A stretch of DNA of 64,000 nt, from NCBI GenBank assembly GCA_002631855.1, contig NTLF01000005.1:39875-103874 (forward strand). The letters run 5' to 3'. The position numbers were made by a program, and so were the translations under genes. The stretch comes from Zunongwangia sp. ESRF-bin46. GTDB lineage: Bacteria > Bacteroidota > Bacteroidia > Flavobacteriales > Flavobacteriaceae. Under the pieces are notes generated by a model, which worked only from the letters and a program-made list of their open reading frames with translations, was not told the DNA's origin and did not search any database. Position 1 is the stretch's first letter. Each line of letters starts with the position of its first letter. This document shows positions 42,990-52,016 of the stretch, in pieces.

Positions 42990-44207
42990 ATGAAGGTACT
43001 ATCTAAATATAAAAATTTGAAGTTGAAGAAATACTCAGCTTTATTGTTATTGCTCATTTCTGTTATTCTATATGGATGCATAGAAGAAATAGACTTGGAA
43101 ACCGAAACGTTTGAAAGCGCCCTAGTGATTGAAGCAACAATTACCGATAAAAATGAGCAGCAAACAATTATGCTAAGTAGAACGTTTCAATTTGAGGAAG
43201 ATGGCCCTGCTGCTGAAAGTAATGCTCAAGTAACGGTACTTGATGAAACTGGAACCCAATATACATTTGAGGAATCACCAGAAATAGCTGGGAAGTATGT
43301 TTCAACATCAGCTTTTGCAGCTCAGCCCAATCGAAATTATCAACTTAAAATAGCCACTGCCAATGGTAGGAATTATGAATCTGAATCCATTCAGTTGCCA
43401 CAAGGTACACCAATAGAAAACCTATATGCAGAAAAAGCAATAAATAATCAAGGCATTAAAGGGGCTTCGGTTATGTTAGATAGTTACAATCCACAAGGAA
43501 CATCAAATTACTACCGTTTTGAATATGTAGAGACGTATAAGATAATTTCAAGATTTGCTTCAGATCAAGATTTGGTTGTTGTAAGTGCAAGTCCACCAGT
43601 GTTTGATTTAATTCCAAAAACACGTGAAGAAGAAGTGTGTTATGTTACGGTGGCTTCTAACTCTATTTTATTGGCTAATACAAACTCTCTTACTGAAGAC
43701 AGGTTATCCCGTTATCAGGTGCGTTTTATTGAACGGACAGATCCTATAATTGCACAACGATATAGTATTTTGGTAGAACAGAGTGTAATTTCAAGAGAGG
43801 CGTATACCTTTTATGAACTCTTAAAGAGTTTTTCAGGATCTGAAAGTCTTTTTTCACAAATTCAACCTGGGTTTATTGAAGGGAACATAGCGTCACTTGC
43901 AAATGAAAACGAGAAAGTTATAGGGATTTTTAATGCTGCCGCTGTTTCCTCTGAAAGAGTATTTTTTAATTATATAGACGTATTTGATGTTGAAGACGGT
44001 TCTCCAGGATTGTTTTTAGGAGATAATTGTATTTTGAATAGTCCTGACCCTAGAGCCCTAGTTCCTTTAATACAAAATAATACAGCAAAATTTGTACGAC
44101 TTGGTACCGTTGAGGGAGGCATGGGACCTTATACAGTAGCCCCTAGGATTTGTGTTGATTGTACTGTTTTTGGAACCAGTGAAGTTCCAGAATTTTGGGT
44201 AGAATAA
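42990..44207 (+). CDS. DUF4249 lipoprotein
   Basis: 405 residues; lipobox LYGC (Cys30) after a long N-terminal region. DUF4249 features: SALVIEATITDKNEQQTIMLSRTFQFEEDGPAAESNAQVTV, YQLKIATANGRNYESESIQLP and the C-terminal CVDCTVFGTSEVPEFWVE. DUF4249 proteins in Bacteroidota are nearly always paired with a TonB receptor and are thought to be surface-exposed substrate-binding partners, like SusD. Here it follows the receptor by 6 bases and precedes the MG2-like gene by 14 bases. Confidence 0.88.
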   Translation: MKVLSKYKNLKLKKYSALLLLLISVILYGCIEEIDLETETFESALVIEATITDKNEQQTIMLSRTFQFEEDGPAAESNAQVTVLDETGTQYTFEESPEIAGKYVSTSAFAAQPNRNYQLKIATANGRNYESESIQLPQGTPIENLYAEKAINNQGIKGASVMLDSYNPQGTSNYYRFEYVETYKIISRFASDQDLVVVSASPPVFDLIPKTREEEVCYVTVASNSILLANTNSLTEDRLSRYQVRFIERTDPIIAQRYSILVEQSVISREAYTFYELLKSFSGSESLFSQIQPGFIEGNIASLANENEKVIGIFNAAAVSSERVFFNYIDVFDVEDGSPGLFLGDNCILNSPDPRALVPLIQNNTAKFVRLGTVEGGMGPYTVAPRICVDCTVFGTSEVPEFWVE

Positions 44208-44221
44208 ATTAAATTTAATAG

Positions 44222-45985
44222 ATGATCAAGAAACTTACATATATCTTTCTTTTAGTAGCAGTCTTTAATACAGCTATGTTTGCTCAAACAAACGTTACGA
44301 CTACGTTACATAATACCGAAACCTCCCCGGTCCCTATGGAGCAGGTATTTGTGCATTTAAATTCATCATTGTTTTTTGTTGGCGAGTATGTTTATTACAA
44401 AGTATATGTAAACAACCTTAAAACCGAAAAACTTAGTAAGGTTAGTAAAATAGCATATTTTGAACTTATAAATGAAAATAAAAAATCAGTTTTAAAACAA
44501 AAGATTCAGTTGGTATCAGGTACTGGTCAAGGTGATTTTTTTATTCCTACTACAATTCCCTCTGGAAATTATAAAGTGGTTTCCTATACTCTTAACATGC
44601 TTTCAAAAGCATCTGATAATTACTTTCAACAAGATATTAGCATTATAAACCCATATAGAGGGAATCAAAGTGCAGTAACGAAAAATAAAGCTTCAGAAGA
44701 AGATAAAAAACCTAAACGTTTTATAGGAGCTTCAAGTAATGCAAACAATGAGTTGTTGAGCCTTAAAACGGATAAAGAAAAATATTCTAAGCGAAGTCCT
44801 GTTTCTATACAAGTAAAACAATTAGGTAATGAGGTGATATCTGGCGATTACTCTATTTCAGTAAGAAAAAATGATACAGTTTCTTATGCCCCAATGTATA
44901 GCGCTACAAATTTTAAATCTATTTATAGTAATATAAACTATGATGGTGATGCTACTCAACAACAATTAATCCTTCCAGAGTTGCGGGGTGAATTGATTAC
45001 AGGGAAGATAGTTGCAAATTCGGACAGTAAAAAATTGGACAACCAACGAATCGCATTGTCTATACCAGAGGAAAACTACATTTTTAAAATATCTAATGTT
45101 GATCCAGATGGGAACTTTTATTTTAATATTAATAAGCCTTATTTAAATAATACTGCCTCGTTGCAAGTGATAGGGGATACTAATGCAGTTTTTGATATTC
45201 AAGTTGATAAGCAGACACCAATAAGTTTCGAAAATCTGGAGTTTAATAAATTTTACATTACCCCAGAAATGGAAAAAATGATTGTTAAGCGTAGTGTGTA
45301 TAATCAAGTTGAAAATGGATATTATAGGGTAAAACCAGATACCATTAAAACCATTCCAGCAGACACTTCCATATATAAAAAAAGAAGTACAGTTTATAAT
45401 TTAGATGAATATACCCGCTTTCCGACCATGCGAGAAACAATGGTAGAAATTGTTAATGATGCATGGATAACCAAAAACAATGGTAAAAATGTTTTTTTCG
45501 TCCGAAATAAAGAAAATAGTTTACCTACCAGTCAACCAGCTTTAGTATTAGTAGATGGATTTTTTGTTCAAGATCACGAAGCATTGGTAAATTTTAATTC
45601 CAATAAAGTTGAAAGTATAAGCATAGTACAGGATAAGTATTATTATGGCTCACAAACATTTCAGGGCGTTATGCTGGTAGAAACAATTGAGGGTAATTTT
45701 TATGAAACCTTGTCAAAGGATTATATTAAAGAAATAGATATACAGCCTGCTCAACGAAAAAAACAATATTTTAAACAAGTTTATGGTAACGGTACTGATG
45801 GAGCATCACATATACCTGATTATAGAAGACAACTATTATGGTTGCCGGAACTTAAAATGGACAAAAACACCAAAGAACTTACGCTATACACTTCAGATAT
45901 ACCAGGGACTTTTGAAGTTACTTTACAAGGTTTCACTGAACAAGGGAAACCAGTTTCAGTAAAAGAAACATTTATAGTAGAATAA
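44222..45985 (+). CDS. Secreted MG2-like protein, last gene of the TonB operon
   Basis: 587 residues with a signal peptide (MIKKLTYIFLLVAVFNTAMFAQ). The N-terminal region (about 35-130: EQVFVHLNSSLFFVGEYVYYKVYVNN...GQGDFFIPTTIPSGNYKVVSYT) resembles the macroglobulin MG2 domain found in Bacteroidota carboxypeptidase/TonB-like proteins. A strand-rich middle and a C-terminal plug-like ALVLVDGFFVQDHEALVNFNSNKVESI segment follow. Function unknown; context suggests work at the outer membrane with the receptor and DUF4249 protein. Confidence 0.7.
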   Translation: MIKKLTYIFLLVAVFNTAMFAQTNVTTTLHNTETSPVPMEQVFVHLNSSLFFVGEYVYYKVYVNNLKTEKLSKVSKIAYFELINENKKSVLKQKIQLVSGTGQGDFFIPTTIPSGNYKVVSYTLNMLSKASDNYFQQDISIINPYRGNQSAVTKNKASEEDKKPKRFIGASSNANNELLSLKTDKEKYSKRSPVSIQVKQLGNEVISGDYSISVRKNDTVSYAPMYSATNFKSIYSNINYDGDATQQQLILPELRGELITGKIVANSDSKKLDNQRIALSIPEENYIFKISNVDPDGNFYFNINKPYLNNTASLQVIGDTNAVFDIQVDKQTPISFENLEFNKFYITPEMEKMIVKRSVYNQVENGYYRVKPDTIKTIPADTSIYKKRSTVYNLDEYTRFPTMRETMVEIVNDAWITKNNGKNVFFVRNKENSLPTSQPALVLVDGFFVQDHEALVNFNSNKVESISIVQDKYYYGSQTFQGVMLVETIEGNFYETLSKDYIKEIDIQPAQRKKQYFKQVYGNGTDGASHIPDYRRQLLWLPELKMDKNTKELTLYTSDIPGTFEVTLQGFTEQGKPVSVKETFIVE

Positions 45986-46043
45986 TCACTGTTAAAAAAC
46001 TCATAACAAGTATGTTATATTAATTTTAATTATTATATTTACT

Positions 46044-46130
46044 GTATTATATTGGGGTGCTAAAGTTAAAACAGCTGAGAATATACCCATTGAACTTTGC
46101 GGGATAATGCCCACTAAAGAAATATGATGG
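46044..46130 (+). promoter_or_regulatory. TPP riboswitch aptamer (THI element) without a downstream gene
   Basis: Conserved parts are all seen: GGGGTGC (46054-46060), GCTGAGA (46074-46080), TACCC (46084-46088) and GGGATAATGCCC (46101-46112). P1 pairs ATTATATT (46046-46053) with AATATGAT (46121-46128). P3 is short (GCT/AGC), P4 pairs CTTT with AAAG, P5 pairs GGG with CCC. These are the aptamer features that bind thiamine pyrophosphate. It lies 60 bases after the MG2-like gene and is followed at once by a terminator; the next gene is on the other strand. Confidence 0.9.
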
Positions 46131-46177
46131 CAAAGAGAACTAAAATGATATCTTCATTTTGTTCTCTTTGTTTTTTT
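46131..46177 (+). terminator. Expression-platform terminator after the TPP aptamer
   Basis: Stem CAAAGAGAAC-t-AAAATGA / TCATTTTGTTCTCTTTG (17 pairs, one bulge, loop TATCT), followed by seven T. It is the typical ending of a TPP transcriptional switch; no reading frame longer than 17 codons follows on this strand before 48786. Confidence 0.9.
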
Positions 46178-46193
46178 ATGTTATTCAGAAAAC

Positions 46194-47468
46194 TTACTCT
46201 ATATTTTTATTCATCTGCGAACTTATAAACGGTATTCTGGGGGCCAAAAAGTAACCGGTTAAACTTGCAAAAAGAATAGGGATAAAATAGGTAAACCCTG
46301 TTAGGGTAGCTAAAAGGATAGTAGTGCTCATCGGCGTCCTCGTTACACAGGCATTAATCGATGCCATACAACAAATAACAGCTAATGATACATCTACAGA
46401 AGGAAACACTTGATGTATAATTAACCCTAAAGTAGCACCTACAAAAAACAACGGAATTATAAAACCACCCCGCCATCCCGAAGTCACCGTTACCGAAATT
46501 GCTATTATTTTAAATACAAGTATTGCTGTAAGCAATGCAACTGAATATTCATTAAATAATAACTCATTAATCTCATGATGTCCAAAATACCGTGTTATAG
46601 GCAGGTAAAAAGCAATTATGCCTAATACGATACCGCCAATAAGTGTTTTTATATATATTGGAATAGATAGCTTTTTAAAAATATTTTTAAAAAATTTAGT
46701 ACAGAATATAAATAACCACGCTACTATCGCAGCTGCACAAGCAAATAAAACAGCAAATCCAAAGTCGTACGTGGATTCCATTTCATAAGAAGGTAATTCC
46801 CAGATGGGACCAAGCCCTAAATGAATAATTAAGGCAAAAACCACATAACTGAAGCAACTTGCAACAAAGGCAGGAATAATGGCTTTATAGTATTCTACAG
46901 CGTGCTTATGGTGTAATATTTCCAAAGAGAACAAACTACCTCCTAAAGGAGCACCAAACAAAGCTGTGAATCCAGAGGCCATACCTGCAATACTAAGTGA
47001 TCGTCTGTCTTCTCCCTTTAATCGGAACACTTTCCCTAACCAAGTGCCGGTAGAACCAGTTACTTGAACCAAAGGCGCCTCTGGGCCTAAACTACCACCA
47101 GAAGCTACGCAAAGCAGTGAAGAAAGAATCATCGATGGATTGTTCTTTGGGTCCAGTTTCCCTTTATTAAAGCGAATGTTGTTTACAATTAATTGTATTT
47201 CTCCTGGATCACCAATTACATGAATGATAACACCTGCCAGTAACCCGCAAATTGCCATGGCGGGTATTACTTGCCAGCCTTCAAAAAAAGCAATTTTGTG
47301 TGTGAGAAACTCTAAAACAATCCAGTAGACACCAGCGATAACACCGCCAAACAAACCTAACAATGCCCATAACAAAAAATTTCGGCTAAACAGAAAAGGA
47401 TTAAAAGAAATAGGCCTATCTAGTATGTTTACATATTTTACAAGCTTTCTTCTTTTTTTGAGTTTCAT
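46194..47468 (-). CDS. ClC-type chloride channel/antiporter
   Basis: 424 residues, about 12 membrane segments. The ClC selectivity parts are visible: GGSLGPEAPLVQVTGSTG (the GREGP-type motif with the gating glutamate), FGAPLGGSLFSLE and GWRGGFIIPLFFVGATLG (the GxFxP region). No C-terminal CBS domains. Transports chloride or another anion, possibly coupled to protons as the gating glutamate suggests. The stop is convergent with the TPP riboswitch terminator, 17 bases away. Confidence 0.9.
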   Translation of the reverse strand: MKLKKRRKLVKYVNILDRPISFNPFLFSRNFLLWALLGLFGGVIAGVYWIVLEFLTHKIAFFEGWQVIPAMAICGLLAGVIIHVIGDPGEIQLIVNNIRFNKGKLDPKNNPSMILSSLLCVASGGSLGPEAPLVQVTGSTGTWLGKVFRLKGEDRRSLSIAGMASGFTALFGAPLGGSLFSLEILHHKHAVEYYKAIIPAFVASCFSYVVFALIIHLGLGPIWELPSYEMESTYDFGFAVLFACAAAIVAWLFIFCTKFFKNIFKKLSIPIYIKTLIGGIVLGIIAFYLPITRYFGHHEINELLFNEYSVALLTAILVFKIIAISVTVTSGWRGGFIIPLFFVGATLGLIIHQVFPSVDVSLAVICCMASINACVTRTPMSTTILLATLTGFTYFIPILFASLTGYFLAPRIPFISSQMNKNIE

Positions 47469-47547
47469 AGCTTGGATTGAATTTTATAATAATTACTGCT
47501 TATTCAAATTGAAAACTGCTAACTGAATACTGCATACTGAACAATGA

Positions 47548-48655
47548 TTAAAGTTCATCACTCTTTTCTTTCTGTCCAGTCATCATTAAATAAGCTTTTA
47601 GAAAATCGTCTAAATCACCATCTAATACAGCATCCGTGTTTCCAGTTTCGTGTCCAGTACGGACATCTTTAATCAATTTATAGGGGTGTAGTACATAGTT
47701 TCGTATTTGTGAACCCCATTCTATAGCCATTTTATTGTCTTCTATTTCAGCACGCTGCGCTTGTTGTTTACGTAGTTCAATTTCGTATAATTGCGACTTC
47801 AACATTTGCATGGCCTTTTGGCGGTTTTCCAATTGAGAGCGTGTTTCAGAATTATGAATCACAATCCCTGAAGGTTTATGCGTTAAAATAGCTTTGGTTT
47901 CCACCTTGTTTACATTTTGTCCACCAGCACCACTACTACGGGCAAAATCCCATGAAATATCCCCAGGGTTTACATCAATCTCAATGGAATCGTCCGCTAA
48001 CGGATACACATACACACTGGCAAAACTGGTGTGACGCTTAGCGTTGCTGTCAAAAGGGGAGATGCGAACCAATCTGTGCACGCCATTTTCACTTTTTAAC
48101 CAGCCAAAGGCATATTCACCATCAATTTCTAATGTTACAGTTTTTATCCCTGCAACGTCACCTTCCTGATAATTGAGTTCTTTAATCTTAAACCCATTCT
48201 TTTCGGCCCACATTAAGTACATACGCATAAGCATACTGGCCCAATCACAACTTTCGGTACCACCGGCACCAGCCGTTATTTGCAAAACAGCACTTAAATC
48301 ATCGCCTTCTTCACTTAGCATGTTTTTAAACTCGAGGGCTTCAATTGCTTTGAGGGCTTTATTGTATCGTTTTTCAACATTCTCAGCTTCTCCTTCACCT
48401 TCTTTAAAAAACTCGTAAATTACTTCGGCATCTTCGGTAAGGTTTACAGCGTTTTCATAATCTTCTACCCACTTTTTTTTATTCCGAAGTTGACGCATAA
48501 ACACTTCTGCTTCTTGGGGGTTATCCCAAAAATTTGGGTCGAAGGTTTTTTCCTCGTCATTTTGTATTTCTACTCTTTTTCCGGCTACGTCAAAGATACT
48601 GCCTTAGGGCATCTAGGCGATCCTTAAGGTCTTGGAGTTGATCGTTCGTAATCAT
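47548..48655 (-). CDS. prfB: Peptide chain release factor 2 with programmed +1 frameshift
   Basis: About 368 residues in two frames. Frame 1 starts at ATG 48655 and reads MITNDQLQDLKDRLDALRQYL before CTT-TGA-C at 48595-48589. Shifting +1 at CTTTGAC gives the second frame from GAC 48591 to 47548. An AGG triplet lies nine bases before the TGA, weaker than the E. coli AGGGGG. RF2 motifs: SPF tripeptide for UGA/UAA recognition (ISPFDSNAKRHTS) and the catalytic GGQ (SSGAGGQNVNKVET). The feature spans both frames; a simple start at 48504 would miss about 50 residues. Confidence 0.95.
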
Positions 48656-48785
48656 ATAGTGTTCGGTTTGTTTTGTTTAAAATTTCTTTCAGAAAAACAA
48701 AAATAGGATTTAACTCGGCAAGCGGAAATTAATTCGACCTATTTTTATAACTTTAAGTCTTACAAACCAAGTAAATCAATTTATC

Positions 48786-49406
48786 ATGAAACTATACATT
48801 TTACTAATTGCTGTACTAATTAGTACACTCAGTATTGCGCAAAAAAATACTGAAATGAAGCCGTATTCAATCATTTCTGAAATGACTAAAAACCTAGACG
48901 AACAAAATATTAAAAACTACTTTTATACCAATCGGGTTTGTTTAGGTGACACTAGAATTATTAAATTAAACGAAGAAGAAAAATGTTTCACAAATGGAAA
49001 CTTTAGTGAATACTATCTATTTTGGCAAGAAGACAGCACAACCTATATTACAAAAGCAGATAACTGTGGCCCTTTTATAAAGCTAAAGTTGGGCAACAAT
49101 GAGTTGTTTGACTTTTTCATGGAAAACAGACAAGCGCTTGAGAATAATTCGGTTAAAGAATATAAAGTGGCTAACCCTGAAAATGATCCTACACAAAGAA
49201 CAAAAGTATATCCTTGTTCACATGAGTTTTCTTTTACAACGCCAATGGGTACCTTTGGTCAAAAGTTTAAAGAGTTTGATTTAACAAGTGATTCTAAACA
49301 AAGTAATCTCAATTACGAGTATAATCAGCAATTAAAATTAGTAGCTCTCGATAAGATGATAGATGAAGTAATTGTTGAAACTGAACCTAAATTAAGAAGA
49401 AAATAA
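48786..49406 (+). CDS. Secreted protein, unknown
   Basis: 206 residues with a signal peptide (MKLYILLIAVLISTLSIAQ). The mature protein has three cysteines (VCLGDTRIIKLNEEEKCFTNG and TYITKADNCGPFIKL) and a fourth further on (VYPCSHEFSF), suggesting two disulfides. Strands and helices alternate; no family recognised. It is 8 bases upstream of the threonine aldolase, on the same strand, and divergent from prfB. Confidence 0.65.
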   Translation: MKLYILLIAVLISTLSIAQKNTEMKPYSIISEMTKNLDEQNIKNYFYTNRVCLGDTRIIKLNEEEKCFTNGNFSEYYLFWQEDSTTYITKADNCGPFIKLKLGNNELFDFFMENRQALENNSVKEYKVANPENDPTQRTKVYPCSHEFSFTTPMGTFGQKFKEFDLTSDSKQSNLNYEYNQQLKLVALDKMIDEVIVETEPKLRRK

Positions 49407-49414
49407 AAATATTA

Positions 49415-50437
49415 ATGAAAATTGACCTACGAAGTGACACCGTTACAAAACCTACAAAAGGAATGTTACAAGCCATTATGGAAGCCGAAGTAGGGGACGA
49501 CGTGTATAAAGAAGACCCAACTGTAAATAAACTAGAACAATACGTAGCCAATCTTTTTGGGATGGGTGAAGCTTTATTTTTCCCAACTGGGAGTATGGCA
49601 AATCAGGCTGCTATAAAATTACATACCCAGCCTAGTGAACAGTTAATTTGCGACAAATGGGCGCACGTTTTTAATTACGAAGGTGGTGGCGCTTCTTTTA
49701 ACAGTGGGGTTTCCTGTAAATTAGTTGATGGTGATCGTGGGATGATTACCGCTGCACAAGTAGAAGAAAATATCAATCCGCCAGATTTTTACCACAGTCC
49801 GTTGACTACATTGGTTTGTTTAGAAAACACTACTAATAAAGGGGGAGGAGCGTGTTACGATTTTGATGAAATAAAAAAAATCCGAAAAGTTTGCGATACA
49901 CATAATTTAGGTTTTCATCTAGACGGTGCTAGATTAATGAATGCCATTGTAGCCAAAAAAGAAAACCCAAAGGACTACGGAAAGGTGTTTGATACCTTGA
50001 CCATTTGCTTAAGTAAAGGAATGGGAACCCCATTAGGAACCGTCTTGGTGGGTAAGAAAAAATTGATGCAAAATGCCATGCGCGTTCGGAAAGTGTTGGG
50101 TGGTGGTATGCGACAGATAGGTTTTATGGCCGCAGCCGGATTATATGCTTTTGAGAATCAAATAGAACGATTAGCAGAAGACCATAAAAAAGCTTCCGAA
50201 ATTGCAAGTGTGTTATCACAACAACCTTACATAAAAGAAGTAGAACCTACCGAAACCAATATTGTCATCTTTTACTTGAAAGAAGGGTTTTCAGAAGAAA
50301 AATTTATGGATGATCTACAAAAACAAAACATTATAATAAGCAATATGGGACAAGGCAAACTACGTATTGTGACTCATCTGGATTATACCGATGTAATGCA
50401 TGATCGGTTTTTGGATATATTAAAGAACTATAAATAA
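49415..50437 (+). CDS. ltaE: Low-specificity threonine aldolase
   Basis: 340 residues, PLP enzyme of the aspartate aminotransferase superfamily. Conserved segments: MKIDLRSDTVTKPTKGMLQAI, FFPTGSMANQAAIKLHTQPSEQLICD, FHLDGARLMNAI and the Schiff-base lysine region LSKGMGTPLGTVLVG. Cleaves L-threonine or allo-threonine to glycine and acetaldehyde. Length is normal. A strong terminator follows 4 bases downstream. Confidence 0.92.
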   Translation: MKIDLRSDTVTKPTKGMLQAIMEAEVGDDVYKEDPTVNKLEQYVANLFGMGEALFFPTGSMANQAAIKLHTQPSEQLICDKWAHVFNYEGGGASFNSGVSCKLVDGDRGMITAAQVEENINPPDFYHSPLTTLVCLENTTNKGGGACYDFDEIKKIRKVCDTHNLGFHLDGARLMNAIVAKKENPKDYGKVFDTLTICLSKGMGTPLGTVLVGKKKLMQNAMRVRKVLGGGMRQIGFMAAAGLYAFENQIERLAEDHKKASEIASVLSQQPYIKEVEPTETNIVIFYLKEGFSEEKFMDDLQKQNIIISNMGQGKLRIVTHLDYTDVMHDRFLDILKNYK

Positions 50438-50440
50438 TTA

Positions 50441-50475
50441 AAAAAGCTCCTAATAAGTATAAGGAGCTTTTTTTT
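50441..50475. terminator. Terminator between ltaE and the YegP gene
   Basis: Stem AAAAGCTCCT / AGGAGCTTTT with loop AATAAGTATA, followed by a T run. Convergent arrangement suggests use from both sides. Confidence 0.85.
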
Positions 50476-50495
50476 CTTTTTAAGTAAGTAATTAG

Positions 50496-50816
50496 TTACT
50501 CAACTTCTTTCACTTCTGCTCCGGGAGCATTTTTCTTTACAGAATCAATACCGTTGTTCATCCCACTTTCAGCAGAATACATCTGGCTACTGCCGATAAT
50601 TTGTCCGTTAGTGGACTTTAAATTAAAGTGAAACTTTCCGTTTTTGGCTGTTTTCTTTTCGTAACGCGCATCATCACTGCAATTTTTTTGAATAGATTCA
50701 ATCCCGTTTTTAGCAGCCGCTTTAGAATTGTACATTTCACTTGATAAAATTACCTGACCATTGCCTGCCTTTAAGTTGAAGTGATACTGATCTCCTTTTT
50801 TCTTTAGTTCGAACAT
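50496..50816 (-). CDS. YegP family (tandem DUF1508) protein
   Basis: 106 residues made of two DUF1508 repeats of about 50 residues: FHFNLKAGNGQVILSSEMYNSKAAAKNGIESIQKN-like and FHFNLKSTNGQIIGSSQMYSAESGMNNGIDSVKKN. Each forms a half of a symmetric beta structure. Function unclear; relatives are small cytoplasmic proteins linked to stress. It is the only gene between two convergent/divergent neighbours and has an upstream gap of almost 300 bases. Confidence 0.92.
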   Translation of the reverse strand: MFELKKKGDQYHFNLKAGNGQVILSSEMYNSKAAAKNGIESIQKNCSDDARYEKKTAKNGKFHFNLKSTNGQIIGSSQMYSAESGMNNGIDSVKKNAPGAEVKEVE

Positions 50817-51113
50817 GTTTCTTATTTATAGTTAAACTTGTTTTTGAGTATTTAAATATCCGAAAAAAAAACCATACTCTAAAGTCATAAACTGTTTCAT
50901 TAGAGAATTTTAATCAATGTTTAACATCAGCAACAAAAAAATAAGGCCGTTGGATTTACACCTATAAGTTTTGTAAAAGTGATTAATACCTAAAAGATAT
51001 TATAAAATTGACCAACATTAATGTTAAAACAAGTACTTAAAATGATAAATCTGTTTCGTTTATTTTTATTTGGCATTAAATGTGCTTATTTTAACTAAAA
51101 AGAACAGAAGACT
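50817..51113. other. Intergenic region between divergent YegP and thioredoxin-like genes
   Basis: 297 bases, very AT-rich. It should hold two divergent promoters; no box matches TAnnTTTG with good spacing, no hairpin or coding frame stands out. I see nothing further. Confidence 0.5.
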
Positions 51114-51563
51114 ATGAAACGTGTTATTTTAATTGCATTAATTTTTATTACTACAGTTGCAACAGCACAGATGAAGAGTAGTAAATTAAATTGGCATACT
51201 AATTTGGAAGAAGCACAGACTCTTTCAAAAGAGCAGGATAAGCCTATATTAATATATTTTACTGGAAGTGATTGGTGTGCACCTTGCAAAAAACTCAAAG
51301 AAGACTTTTTTGAAAGCCCCGAGTTTAGACATAAAGCAGAGAAGTTAGTTTTGGTTGTAATAGATTATCCTAGAAGAGTTGATTTACTTAGCCAAGAACA
51401 ATTAGATTATAATAAAACAGTAATTGCAAAATATAATAAACAACAAACGTTTCCTAAAATAGTAATGCTTAACTCAAAAGGAAAAGAAATGGGCAGAATT
51501 TCGGGTTATAGTCCATCTCGTGACACTAGCAAGCATTTTTCCTTTATAAGTGAACATATTTAG
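51114..51563 (+). CDS. Periplasmic thioredoxin-like protein
   Basis: 149 residues; signal peptide MKRVILIALIFITTVATAQ. A thioredoxin fold with the active site SDWCAPCKKLKEDFF (CxxC) and cis-Pro-like TFPKIVMLNSKG. The class resembles thioredoxin_7/DUF255-type proteins that work in the periplasm in disulfide reduction or cytochrome c maturation. A strong terminator lies 24 bases after its stop. Confidence 0.88.
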   Translation: MKRVILIALIFITTVATAQMKSSKLNWHTNLEEAQTLSKEQDKPILIYFTGSDWCAPCKKLKEDFFESPEFRHKAEKLVLVVIDYPRRVDLLSQEQLDYNKTVIAKYNKQQTFPKIVMLNSKGKEMGRISGYSPSRDTSKHFSFISEHI

Positions 51564-51586
51564 TAGTTACATAAATGAAGAAAATA

Positions 51587-51619
51587 AAAAAGGATAGCTT
51601 AAATTAAGCTATCCTTTTT
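51587..51619. terminator. Bidirectional terminator
   Basis: Stem AAAAAGGATAGCTT / AAGCTATCCTTTTT with loop AAATT, between the convergent thioredoxin-like and YbaB genes; T-run on both strands. Confidence 0.88.
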
Positions 51620-51636
51620 TTATTCAACACTATAAA

Positions 51637-51951
51637 TTATTTAAACATATCCATTCCCGGGATATTTGGCATGCCTTCTTTAGCAACGGCACCAATTTCA
51701 GCTTCGTTTACATCGGTTGCTTTTTTAATGGCTTTATTTAAGGTTACTACTAAATAATCCTCTAGTTGCTCTTTATCTTCAAGAAGCGAATCATCTATTT
51801 CAACCTTTTTTATCTCCCGGTTGGCGGTCAACGTTATTTTCAACAGGCCATCGCTGCTATTTTCATCTATAAGAACGGTATCTAAACGTTTTTTTGTGGC
51901 TTCTACTTTCTGTTGGGCTTCTTTTAATTTACCCATCATATCTCCAAACAT
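51637..51951 (-). CDS. YbaB/EbfC-family nucleoid protein
   Basis: 104 residues. Typical elements: [57 protein letters not shown] and the C-terminal [19 protein letters not shown]. Binds DNA as a dimer and influences nucleoid structure. In other bacteria it sits next to dnaX and recR, not here. Convergent with the thioredoxin-like gene, divergent from the peptidase gene. Confidence 0.9.
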   Translation of the reverse strand: MFGDMMGKLKEAQQKVEATKKRLDTVLIDENSSDGLLKITLTANREIKKVEIDDSLLEDKEQLEDYLVVTLNKAIKKATDVNEAEIGAVAKEGMPNIPGMDMFK

Positions 51952-52016
51952 ATCTTTTTATTTTTAGTTTGGTGCAAATTTACTAATTTGCTTAGTTCTA
52001 ACTCAACCTTTTAAAG

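Noticed and set aside
46178..46229. Short plus-strand frame (MLFRKLTLYFYSSANL) after the TPP terminator
   Set aside because: Sixteen codons overlapping the ClC 3' end, no family; not credible as the regulated gene.
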